From an uncultured Mediterraneibacter sp. (lineage in GTDB: Bacteria > Bacillota > Clostridia > Lachnospirales > Lachnospiraceae): DNA of 64,000 nt. Positions within the stretch are counted from its first letter, which is position 1; every line of letters starts with the position of its first letter. Position numbers and translations under genes: made by a program. The stretch lies in NCBI GenBank assembly GCA_944381495.1, contig CALWLJ010000019.1:1-64000 (forward strand), written 5' to 3'. This document shows, in pieces, positions 1-7,351 of this stretch. The notes below the pieces were generated by a model. The model saw only the letters and a list, made by a program, of their open reading frames with translations. It searched no databases and had not been told where the DNA came from.

Positions 1-441
1 TCTATGGAAGGATTCCTGAAGAAAGTGCTGGAGCCCTTTGAGATCCAGATGGATCTGCGGGATCAGCGGTGCCGGATTGAAGGAGCGGAAGGGATGACAT
101 TTACCGCGGATGAGGCATGGACGCTGGAGGCAGTCCGCAATGTGGTGAAGAACAGCCTGGAATATACCCCCGATGGGGAAGCGCTGGAGATCTCCTGCGA
201 GGATAATCCACTCTATACGGAGATCTCGGTCTGTGACAGCGGCCCAGGGATCGATCCGGAGGATCTGCCCCATCTCTTCGAACGGTTTTATAAAGGGAAA
301 AATGCGGGGAGCAGCAGCTTTGGTATCGGGCTGGCTCTCGCCCAGTCCATTATGAGCCGTCAGAACGGAGTGATCCGGGCGGAAAACCGGCAGGGAGGCG
401 GAAGCAGGTTCCGGATCCGTTTTTATAAGCAGACCATATGA
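1..441 (+). CDS. sensor histidine kinase, C-terminal part (cut by window edge)
   Basis: The reading frame is open from the first base, so only the last ~146 residues of a two-component kinase are present. The HATPase domain is complete: the N box (residues ~44-56, with the metal-binding Asn in VVKNSLEY), the G1 box DSGPGI, an F box (LFERFYKG) and the G2 box GIGLALAQ. The His-phosphoacceptor domain and sensor lie upstream of the window. The ABC ATPase and FtsX permease follow ~110 bp downstream, which is the usual layout of Bce/Vex-type peptide-sensing modules, so this kinase probably controls the transporter through a response regulator encoded outside the window. Confidence 0.9.
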   Translation, partial: SMEGFLKKVLEPFEIQMDLRDQRCRIEGAEGMTFTADEAWTLEAVRNVVKNSLEYTPDGEALEISCEDNPLYTEISVCDSGPGIDPEDLPHLFERFYKGKNAGSSSFGIGLALAQSIMSRQNGVIRAENRQGGGSRFRIRFYKQTI

Positions 442-442
442 A

Positions 443-504
443 AAGTGACAGAACTGTCATTTTAGAGTCACCGGGGTGTCATGAGCCTTTGATAAGATTA
501 GAAT
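443..504 (+). promoter_or_regulatory. putative response-regulator operator and promoter of the ABC transporter
   Basis: Two TGTCAT hexamers (455-460 and 477-482) lie exactly 22 bp apart, two helical turns, and each is preceded by an inverted half (GTGACA, AGTCAC). A -10-like TAGAAT is at 499-504. The position expected for -35 (about 476-481) is occupied by the second hexamer and does not match consensus. This suits activation by an OmpR-type regulator bound to direct repeats. It is inference: the regulator gene is not in the window. Confidence 0.45.
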
Positions 505-550
505 GTAACAGCAGGAGGGGGCGGACGGTACCGCCCGTCAGGAGGTATGT

Positions 551-1234
551 ATGGAAATATTAAGAGTGGAAGATCTTACAAAGGTTTATGGAAAGGGAGC
601 AAATGAGGTCCACGCGCTGGACCATGTATCATTCTCGATGAGGAAGGGCGAGTTTACTGCGATCATCGGATCATCCGGATCCGGCAAGTCTACCCTGCTC
701 CATCTGATCGGAGGAGTGGACAGACCCACATCGGGAAAGGTGTATGTAAACGGAACAGATGTGTATGCCCAGAATGAGGATGCGCTGGCGGTGTTCCGGC
801 GCAGGCAGGTGGGACTGATCTATCAGTTCTACAACCTGATCCCGGTGCTCAATGTCCGGGAGAATATCACGCTGCCTGTTCTGATGGATGGAAGAGATGT
901 AAATGAGGAGCGGCTGGAGGAGCTGATTTCTGTGCTGAAGCTGAAGCGGAGAGAGAGACATCTGCCCAATCAGCTCTCCGGCGGACAGCAGCAGAGAGTT
1001 TCCATCGGCAGGGCGCTCATGAACGCTCCGGCTATCGTGCTTGCCGACGAGCCCACGGGAAATCTGGATTCCAAAAACAGCCAGGAGATCATGCAGCTGC
1101 TCCGCTATTCCAATGAAAAATATAATCAGACCATGCTGGTCATCACCCATGACGAGAATATCGCCCTGCAGGCGGACCGGATCCTGTCCCTGGAAGACGG
1201 GCGGATCGTGAAAGACGAGGTGATCCGGAAATGA
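551..1234 (+). CDS. ABC transporter ATP-binding protein (LolD/MacB/BceA type)
   Basis: Cytoplasmic ATPase of 227 residues, the usual length for this class. Walker A GSSGSGKST is at residues 40-48, the signature LSGGQQQR at ~142-149 and Walker B IVLADEP at ~162-168, followed by TGNLD (D-loop region) and the switch His in VITHD. It powers the FtsX-family permease encoded next; the two genes overlap by 4 bases (ATGA), so they are translationally coupled. An AGGAGGT ribosome site precedes the ATG. Substrate cannot be read from the sequence; the nearby kinase suggests antimicrobial-peptide sensing or export, but lipoprotein-type substrates are possible. Confidence 0.92.
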   Translation: MEILRVEDLTKVYGKGANEVHALDHVSFSMRKGEFTAIIGSSGSGKSTLLHLIGGVDRPTSGKVYVNGTDVYAQNEDALAVFRRRQVGLIYQFYNLIPVLNVRENITLPVLMDGRDVNEERLEELISVLKLKRRERHLPNQLSGGQQQRVSIGRALMNAPAIVLADEPTGNLDSKNSQEIMQLLRYSNEKYNQTMLVITHDENIALQADRILSLEDGRIVKDEVIRK

Positions 1235-3945
1235 GTATATTTTCAAAGATCACACTGCGCACTATGAAGCAGAGCCGGATGCGCACGGCAGTGACCATCA
1301 TCGGAGTAATCCTGTCTACTGCCATGATCACGGCAGTTACTACATTCGGGCAGAGTTTTCTGAGTTTTCTGAGGGACTACAGCCTGACTCACGATGGAAA
1401 CTGGTATGGAGTGGCGGAGTATGTCAGTGATGAGCAGCTGGAAGAGATCCGAAGCGACAGTCAGGTGGAAATGGCAGCGGCGTCGGATATTCTTGGTTAT
1501 GCGGAGTTTGACGCTCTGACAAGTGAAGAGATACCATATCTGTATATCCAGAGCTTTTCAGAAGAGCTGTTTGATGTATTCCCGATCCAGCTGCAGGAGG
1601 GGCGCCTCCCGAAAAATGAGCATGAGGTAATCATATCGTCTTATATGCAGGCTAACGAGCGGGAAGGCCAGACCACACAGGTGGGAGATGTACTGGAGCT
1701 GGAAGTAGGAGACCGGATGTGGGAAGGCCAGCGGCTGACTGCATATGAAGGATTCATGGGAGAAGCATATGCCAGGGAACAGGGTGTAGAGCCAGAACAT
1801 CTGGAAAATACAGAGCCTATGTCCTTTATCGTAGTGGGAATCTACAGCACGACTCCCAATATGCATTACGGGACAGTGAGTTATCAACTGATCGCCGGAC
1901 CGTCCTCTTCCGGAAGCCTGTCCGAATATCACGACGTGTATCTCCGGACACAGAATCCGGCGGATATTTATGATTATATGGATACCATTGAATGTGATGC
2001 GACATCTACCAATGAATCTCTGCTCCGCTGGTACGGGGTGGCGGACAATGACAATCTACAGGGAATCCTGACAGGACTGTGCGCCATTGTCATCGGCATT
2101 ATCATGGTGGGCGCAGTCTCTCTGATCTATAATGCGTTTTCCATTTCTCTGAGAGAGAGGACCGTGCAGTTCGGACTCCTGGCCTCTGTGGGAGCTACGA
2201 AACGGCAGCTGAGCCGTTCTCTGAGGTGCGAGGCTTTGATTGTCAGCTGTATCGGAATCCCGGTTGGGTGTATTGCAGGAATCGCGGGGATCGGGATCAC
2301 CCTTCATTTCATCGGCACAGGGCTTACAAACTGGTTCTACGGAGAGACGATGGAGATCCCCCTTCAGATCTCCTGGATTTCCGTGCTTGCGGCGGTTGCA
2401 GTAGCATTTGCCACAGTGATGATCTCGGCATGGATTCCCTGCCGGAGAGTGCGGAAGATCTCGCCTATCGAAGCGATTCGTTCGGCTCAGGATATCCGGG
2501 TCAGGGGAAAAGAAGTGAAGACGTCAAAGCTGTTCTACAGGATCTTCGGTCTGGAGGGCATGCTGGCTCAGAAGAACTACAAGAGAGACAGGAAGAAGTA
2601 CCGGAGTACGGTGGCGTCCCTGACGATGAGCATTGTTCTGTTCGTGTCGGTTTCCTCTTTTGGAAAATATATGGTAGACACAGGGAGCTTCGTGCTGGAG
2701 ATGCCTGACGTACAGGTGATATGGCGGGTATCCAGCGGAGAGCTGGAAAGCGCCGGGGGAACGGACGCAGGTGAAGGGGATGCGGAGAATGCCAGCCCTG
2801 AGAATGTCGGTGAAGAGAATGCTGACGGAGAAAATATCGGTGACGTAATCGCCAGTGGAAAGAAAGTCAGTGGACAGGTGAAGCGGCTGGCAGAGAAGTA
2901 CGAAGATGTGACGCTGGCGCAGGAGTACAGTATGCCTTACAATCCGGTGCAGATTGCAGGCGGGGCCGGCAGTCTGGACGAGAGGTTTATGCAGTATGGA
3001 TATGGATGGACGGATGACAGCGGCAGGAATATGCTGTACGCCGGTCTGATGATCCTTCCGGACCAATTGTTTGAAACTCTGAATGGAGCGGAGAAGGCCA
3101 AAGATACAGACGGTCTGCCTGTCCTGTACCCGTCGTCTCTGCGGGTGTACAACGGAGATACCCAGCGTTATGAGCGGGTGCCTGTATTTGCAGACTCATC
3201 GGAGAGCGGGGAAATGGAGATGCAGTATGCAGAGTATGATGAGGATGGCGATGTGACTGCCTGTCCGCTGGGCAATGTTGTGCTTCTGGACAGCTATGAC
3301 AGACTTCCTTCCGGCGTTTCTGACGATTCAGGCTACAAGGCCCTGCTGCTGACCAGTGAGAGTGCGTATGAGCAGTATCTCGGTGATCAGGAAGAACTGC
3401 TGGGCCGGCTCTGGTATATCGGAATCCAGTGTGCCGATCACGCCGCAGTATGCCAGGATTTGTCTCAGGATGTGGAGCAGAGCGGCATTGCAGGAAGCGT
3501 GTATGATAATGCTCAGAGTTATGAACAGGATCGGCAGGTGATGACAGCCATCCGTGTTCTGTCTTACGGATTTATCATCCTGATCTCCCTGATCGCAGTG
3601 GCAAATGTGTTCAATACCATTTCTACAAATCTGATGCTCAGGCGAAAAGAGTTCGCCATGCTCCGTTCTGTCGGAATGCAGAAAGGCGGATTCCGGAGGA
3701 TGATGTGCTACGAATGCCTGATCTACGGACTGCGTTCCATCCTGTATGGAGTGATCCTGTCCCTTCTGGTCAGCTTCATGATCTACCGGGTGCTGGCCGG
3801 AGGAGTGGATACAAACTATATCGTGCCGTGGGAATATATCGGGATCGCCGTGGTGTGCGTGTTCGTTGTAGTGGGATTGACCATGATCTATACGATGGGG
3901 ATCATACAGAAGCAGAATATCATAGAAGAGCTGAAGATGAACTGA
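1231..3945 (+). CDS. FtsX-like ABC transporter permease with two FtsX modules
   Basis: Membrane partner of the preceding ATPase, 904 residues. Predicted membrane segments lie near residues 14-40, 278-304, 335-361, 380-402, 460-482, 775-795, 835-855 and 868-890, giving two four-helix FtsX modules. Each module has a large extracytoplasmic domain (about 45-275 and 490-770). The second domain starts with an acidic Gly/Glu/Asn-rich stretch (~residues 507-545) that looks like a flexible insert. Eight rather than ten helices, and two large external domains, make it closer to the general FtsX/MacB-like exporter class than to classical BceB. It ends just before a large inverted repeat. Confidence 0.88.
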   Translation: MSIFSKITLRTMKQSRMRTAVTIIGVILSTAMITAVTTFGQSFLSFLRDYSLTHDGNWYGVAEYVSDEQLEEIRSDSQVEMAAASDILGYAEFDALTSEEIPYLYIQSFSEELFDVFPIQLQEGRLPKNEHEVIISSYMQANEREGQTTQVGDVLELEVGDRMWEGQRLTAYEGFMGEAYAREQGVEPEHLENTEPMSFIVVGIYSTTPNMHYGTVSYQLIAGPSSSGSLSEYHDVYLRTQNPADIYDYMDTIECDATSTNESLLRWYGVADNDNLQGILTGLCAIVIGIIMVGAVSLIYNAFSISLRERTVQFGLLASVGATKRQLSRSLRCEALIVSCIGIPVGCIAGIAGIGITLHFIGTGLTNWFYGETMEIPLQISWISVLAAVAVAFATVMISAWIPCRRVRKISPIEAIRSAQDIRVRGKEVKTSKLFYRIFGLEGMLAQKNYKRDRKKYRSTVASLTMSIVLFVSVSSFGKYMVDTGSFVLEMPDVQVIWRVSSGELESAGGTDAGEGDAENASPENVGEENADGENIGDVIASGKKVSGQVKRLAEKYEDVTLAQEYSMPYNPVQIAGGAGSLDERFMQYGYGWTDDSGRNMLYAGLMILPDQLFETLNGAEKAKDTDGLPVLYPSSLRVYNGDTQRYERVPVFADSSESGEMEMQYAEYDEDGDVTACPLGNVVLLDSYDRLPSGVSDDSGYKALLLTSESAYEQYLGDQEELLGRLWYIGIQCADHAAVCQDLSQDVEQSGIAGSVYDNAQSYEQDRQVMTAIRVLSYGFIILISLIAVANVFNTISTNLMLRRKEFAMLRSVGMQKGGFRRMMCYECLIYGLRSILYGVILSLLVSFMIYRVLAGGVDTNYIVPWEYIGIAVVCVFVVVGLTMIYTMGIIQKQNIIEELKMN

Positions 3946-3963
3946 GAAGTGTTTCAGGCATCC

Positions 3964-4098
3964 GGCAGGGGCGAAGTGCTGCTTCGGCGTCCCCGCTTTC
4001 GCTCGGGAGTGGAACGCAGCGGTACTAGGGCTGCAAAGGACGCAGCCCAAGGACCGGCGTTCCACTACGGGCCTTCGAAGCAGCACTTCGCCCCTGCC
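3964..4098. repeat. nested long inverted repeat (hairpin element 1)
   Basis: Perfect 23-bp outer arms (3964-3986 and 4076-4098), a perfect 10-bp middle pair (4008-4017 and 4057-4066) and a perfect 7-bp inner pair (4028-4034 and 4042-4048) nest symmetrically. RNA from either strand would fold into one ~135-nt hairpin. There is no T-run directly after it, so it is not a simple terminator. Frames through it encode nothing recognisable. It fills most of the gap between the permease and the DUF3990 gene. Confidence 0.85.
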
Positions 4099-4193
4099 TG
4101 GAGACTGAAATGGGTCAGCTGGTGTTGGAAGTCGGAAGAGTGCCTGGAAGGCTTGGCACAATATCAGGGATTATCTGTAAACAGACAAAATTA

Positions 4194-4221
4194 TTGAAAG
4201 CCTCTTTTTTTCTGGTATAAT
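4194..4221 (+). promoter_or_regulatory. promoter of the DUF3990 module
   Basis: TTGAAA (4194-4199), a 16-bp spacer and TATAAT (4216-4221) lie 26 bp before the chosen start. The site is downstream of hairpin element 1, so the two-gene module has its own promoter. Confidence 0.6.
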
Positions 4222-4247
4222 AAGGGCAAATGGAGGAAATGATTATT

Positions 4248-4934
4248 ATGAGTGTTCAGTCAGACGTAGAAATGCTGTCTATTCAGGCGTTGGAATATTA
4301 TGCTAAAAAGCACAATATTACTGAAGAAAAAGCATTTAGTCTTTTTTATAAACATCAAGTATTTGAAAAAATTCTGATACAGCATGAGACGCTTCATCAG
4401 CTAGATATTGATGATACATTCCAATATGTTGAAGAAATTATGTCTGAAAATGTACCGGAATTAATCCTTTTTCATGGGTCTAACATTGCGTTTAATAAGA
4501 TTGATCTGAAAAAATCTCATAACCGACGAGATTTTGGACGAGGGTTTTATTGTACTGTTCTGGAGAGTCAAGCGTCAGAATGGGCTCATCGGCTTTTTCT
4601 CCGTTACCATACGGGAGGACGATATGTCTATCGTTACATATTTCGTCAGACAGAGGAGTTGAGGGTAAAACATTTTCCGGCATTAGATAAGGAATGGCTC
4701 GAGTTTATCAAGGAGAATCGGACTAAGGGCGGTATTCAGCATAACTATGATGTAGTAATCGGACCTGTTGCGGATGATAATACTATGGAGACTGTTCAAT
4801 TATATTTATCGGGTATTTTTAGCGCAGAGGAGGCAGTCGAAAGACTTCGGTATAATAAGGTTAATAATCAAGTTTCTTTTCATACGTCACTTGCTTTGGA
4901 GCACCTGACTTTTGAGTCTCGTAAGGAGGTGTAA
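4248..4934 (+). CDS. DUF3990 domain protein (ADP-ribosyltransferase-like, possible toxin)
   Basis: 228 residues from the ATG at 4248, chosen because GGAGGA at 4232-4237 lies 10 bases before it. An upstream in-frame ATG at 4230 overlaps that ribosome site. The N-terminal ~60 residues (YYAKKHNITEEKAF, then a helical segment) resemble the small DUF3791 family often encoded beside DUF3990. From residue ~66 comes the DUF3990 signature: FHGSN, then DFGRGFYCT, then a QASEWA helix. That pattern (H-G-S, then D-F-G-x-G-F-Y) is reminiscent of ADP-ribosyltransferase folds. The gene is clearly more AT-rich than its surroundings, which suggests acquisition. The toxin role is inference; no target is known. 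Confidence 0.7.
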   Translation: MSVQSDVEMLSIQALEYYAKKHNITEEKAFSLFYKHQVFEKILIQHETLHQLDIDDTFQYVEEIMSENVPELILFHGSNIAFNKIDLKKSHNRRDFGRGFYCTVLESQASEWAHRLFLRYHTGGRYVYRYIFRQTEELRVKHFPALDKEWLEFIKENRTKGGIQHNYDVVIGPVADDNTMETVQLYLSGIFSAEEAVERLRYNKVNNQVSFHTSLALEHLTFESRKEV

Positions 4935-4936
4935 AC

Positions 4937-5185
4937 ATGGAGGGGAAATATTTTTTCAATGGGAAAGATATCACTATGAATCTGTGTATTCAGATTCGTG
5001 ATGTGATTGATATTATAAAAGAAAAGAGTCATCTTTCTTTTCCGGATGCAGTGGGTGCTTTTTACCATTCACAGACTTATAAAGCACTACAGAATACAGA
5101 AAATGCTTTATGGGCGGAATCCGCCGGATATATTGCAGACTGTTATTATGAAGAGCAGGAGAAAAATAAAGCAAAGGATTTATAG
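4937..5185 (+). CDS. small DUF3791-like partner of the DUF3990 protein
   Basis: 82 residues, starting 2 bases after the preceding stop with an AAGGAGGT site inside the upstream gene, so the pair is co-translated. The protein is soluble and helical, with no signal peptide or zinc motif. The Ile-rich N-terminal helix, SFPDAVGAFYHSQ and a C-terminal charged tail fit small proteins that pair with DUF3990, where an antitoxin or immunity role has been assumed but is not shown by sequence. Like its neighbour it is AT-rich. It ends 20 bp before a strong bidirectional terminator. Confidence 0.6.
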   Translation: MEGKYFFNGKDITMNLCIQIRDVIDIIKEKSHLSFPDAVGAFYHSQTYKALQNTENALWAESAGYIADCYYEEQEKNKAKDL

Positions 5186-5205
5186 AATAGCGCTTTATCA
5201 AATAT

Positions 5206-5257
5206 GAAAAAACGGAAGAAATCTACCGAACAGGTGAGGTTTCTTCCGTTTTTTTTG
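5206..5257. terminator. bidirectional terminator
   Basis: A-run, CGGAAGAAA stem, short loop, TTTCTTCCG and a run of eight T. It serves the DUF3990 module on the plus strand and, with the A-run read in reverse, the ferredoxin gene converging from the right. Confidence 0.85.
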
Positions 5258-5262
5258 TTTCA

Positions 5263-6030
5263 TCAAAGGAAAAGCTCGTTTTCTTTTCTTACGGAACAGG
5301 CTTTTTTGATCGCCAGTGATGCGGCGGCAACCATTGCGGCGTTTACTTTGCGGGCGGACTGGGGACATTCTGCTACGCAGCGCATACAGGAAATACATTT
5401 TTTGCTGTCGGTTGCTTTCGGATTATCTTTGCTGATCGCGCCTACAGGGCAGTTGTCGGCACAGCGGCCGCAGCTGATACATTTGGAATCTGCCTTGGGC
5501 ACAAGTCCGCCGCCTCCGGCTTTTTTATAAGGACGGTTCCCGGGAATATCAGGGCTGGAAAGGTTGGCTGGATCCTTCTGGATTTTGGCAAGGATCTTCT
5601 TTGCAAAATCGCGCAGAGAATGGCTGTCCTGTTCATCCGGACGGCCTTCCGCGTACTGGTGCATGATAGAGTGCTCCGCAATGGCGGCTATGCCTGCGAC
5701 CACCCGGAATCCGCTCTTCTGTGCGGCGTCGTTCAGTTCGATCAGGGTATCTTCATACGCCCGGTTTCCATATACACAGACGATCACACCCATAGCCTGA
5801 CAGGCCTGTATCTCTTCCAGTCTCTGGACGGCGGGAGCGGGGACGCGGCCTCCGAAAGAAGGCACTGCGATCAGAGCAATGTCATCTTGTTTTAACCGAA
5901 TGGATCCAAAGTCGGTCCTGGGATCTGACAGATCGATCTTTTCAACAGGCTTCCCCCATTCAGAAGTTATGATATCTGCAACTTTTTGTGTACCCCCGGT
6001 AGGGCTGAATATAATCTGTACAACACTCAT
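5263..6030 (-). CDS. EFR1-type flavodoxin/4Fe-4S ferredoxin protein
   Basis: Cytoplasmic electron-transfer protein of 255 residues. The N-terminal two thirds are a flavodoxin-like fold with the FMN-phosphate loop FSPTGGT at residues ~8-14. The C-terminal third carries two [4Fe-4S] motifs, CISCGRCADNCP (~182-193) and CISCMRCVAECP (~212-223). This order is that of the EFR1 family, whose physiological partner is not established. It is transcribed divergently from an Rrf2 regulator 166 bp away, which suggests redox or iron-sulfur control. Confidence 0.88.
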   Translation of the reverse strand: MSVVQIIFSPTGGTQKVADIITSEWGKPVEKIDLSDPRTDFGSIRLKQDDIALIAVPSFGGRVPAPAVQRLEEIQACQAMGVIVCVYGNRAYEDTLIELNDAAQKSGFRVVAGIAAIAEHSIMHQYAEGRPDEQDSHSLRDFAKKILAKIQKDPANLSSPDIPGNRPYKKAGGGGLVPKADSKCISCGRCADNCPVGAISKDNPKATDSKKCISCMRCVAECPQSARKVNAAMVAAASLAIKKACSVRKENELFL

Positions 6031-6057
6031 GTCTGTTACCTCCTGTAAAATTTAGAT

Positions 6058-6125
6058 TTACATCAATTATAATAATTACAAGATGTAGTGTCAATATTTA
6101 CAGCTTATCAAATTTGAAATATAAT
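6058..6125. promoter_or_regulatory. divergent promoters and putative Rrf2 operator
   Basis: On the minus strand, TTGACA (6094-6089), a 17-bp spacer and TATAAT (6071-6066) face the ferredoxin gene. On the plus strand, TTTACA (6097-6102), 17 bp and TATAAT (6120-6125) face the Rrf2 gene. The minus -10 lies inside a perfect palindrome AATTATAATAATT (6065-6077), flanked by TACATC (6059-6064) and GATGTA (6082-6087). Binding there would block the ferredoxin promoter. Confidence 0.65.
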
Positions 6126-6196
6126 GATAAAAACACTGTGGAGAGAAATAATCACAGGAATCAGCAGATGGAAAATTGTGAAAGCGAGGGAATAAT

Positions 6197-6649
6197 ATGC
6201 ATATCAGTGCAAAATGTTCAGTGGCGGTCCATTGCCTTATCTTTATTTATGAATATGGAGAAAAAGCAAAAGTGACCAGTGAACTGCTGTCCCGTTCCAC
6301 CGGGATCAATCCTGTTACGATCAGAAATATTCTCAGTTCACTGAAAAAGGACGGTATTATAGATGTGAAATCCGGAACAGGCGGAGCAACGCTGAAATGT
6401 GCCCCGTCTGAAATAACTTTATACCGGGTATGGAAGGCTATAGAGCCGGATTTTCTTGCGAAGCTGATTGGTGTTCATTCCACACCCTCAGAGCTGTGTC
6501 CGGTAGGGAGAAATATCCATGATGTGCTGGACAGTACTTATCAGAAGATACGGGACGATCTGAGCAGCGGTCTGAGCAGCATTACGCTGGAAGATGTGCT
6601 CAGGGAATATCATGGCGCACTGGAAAGAGAGGATAAATCCGTTTTTTAA
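6197..6649 (+). CDS. Rrf2 family transcriptional regulator
   Basis: 150 residues with an N-terminal winged helix of the Rrf2 family (MHISAKCSVAVHCLIF; GINPVTIRNILSSLKKDGII as wing and recognition helix). The family's three-Cys iron-sulfur cluster loop is absent: only an isolated Cys remains in ELCPVG (residue ~99), so this is closer to the cluster-free YwnA-like branch. It is divergent from the EFR1 ferredoxin and probably controls it and itself through the palindrome between them. That regulatory role is inferred from position. Confidence 0.85.
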   Translation: MHISAKCSVAVHCLIFIYEYGEKAKVTSELLSRSTGINPVTIRNILSSLKKDGIIDVKSGTGGATLKCAPSEITLYRVWKAIEPDFLAKLIGVHSTPSELCPVGRNIHDVLDSTYQKIRDDLSSGLSSITLEDVLREYHGALEREDKSVF

Positions 6650-6691
6650 TTAAGCTTTTCTGCCTCTGTATCTACAGTCGCTGCCGGATAT

Positions 6692-6973
6692 TTACATCTC
6701 AGCTTCTATCCTCCCCCTGTTCATCCGGATCACGCGGTTAAACTCACATTTACCGGAATGATCCCCATGAGAAGCCACTACAATTATCTTGTTTCTTTTG
6801 TGGAACTCATTGAGGATCCGATATACATTTTCCAGATTCTCATCATCAATGGCATTGAAAGGTTCATCCAGCAGAAGTATATCAGGATCCTCCATCATAG
6901 CCTGGATCAGCGCGAGGCGCTGTTTCATTCCAAGGGAGAACGTCCTGACTTTTTTGCTGCGCTCTTCATAAAA
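6692..6973 (-). pseudogene. remnant of an ABC transporter ATP-binding protein
   Basis: The open frame (last stop at 6974-6976) encodes only the second half of an ABC ATPase: the signature region FSLGMKQRLALI, Walker B ILLLDEPF, the D-loop region NAIDD and the switch His in VASHGD. Walker A and the first ~100 residues are missing, and no permease lies beside it. The signature has SLGMKQR, as in bacitracin/BcrA-like exporters. There is no plausible ribosome site before the in-frame Met. It looks like a decaying fragment rather than a working gene. Confidence 0.75.
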
Positions 6974-7036
6974 TTATCTTAATATTTCTTTATGTTTAAT
7001 TTTTGTTGGAATGAGTTTAGAAAGGGTGATACAGAA

Positions 7037-7076
7037 AATAAAAGAAACCCGGAAAATGTTGATTTTCCGGGCTTTT
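7037..7076 (-). terminator. terminator downstream of tRNA-Cys
   Basis: Stem CCCGGAAAAT/ATTTTCCGGG with a GTTG loop. On the minus strand it is followed by a T-rich tail, 4 bases after the tRNA. Confidence 0.8.
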
Positions 7077-7079
7077 GAG

Positions 7080-7151
7080 AGGCGCAGACCGGATTTGAAC
7101 CGGTGAATCAGGGTGTTGCAGACCCACGCCTTACCACTTGGCTACTGCGCC
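7080..7151 (-). tRNA. tRNA-Cys (GCA)
   Basis: The minus strand folds into a full cloverleaf. The acceptor stem is GGCGCAG/CTGCGCC, the anticodon stem GGGT/ACCC has a CUGCAAC loop giving anticodon GCA, and the T arm is CCGGTTCAAATCCGG. The discriminator base is U73, the known cysteine identity element. The 3' CCA is not encoded (the DNA continues CTC), so it must be added by the CCA-adding enzyme encoded at 13270. Confidence 0.95.
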
Positions 7152-7351
7152 TGAGCACTTAGCGACCGTCCTTTGGCCGCCTACGTGTGATATATGAATA
7201 GTTTATTCATATACCTTCTGCATTATACCAGAATATTTCTTATCCGTCAAATGAATTTTGGAGTGGCTTTTGCTTATCGGATTTCTTCTCTGGCATATTT
7301 GTCTGCGAAAATCAAATCCGCTGATTGTAGGGGACGGCAGTTCCTGTGCAA

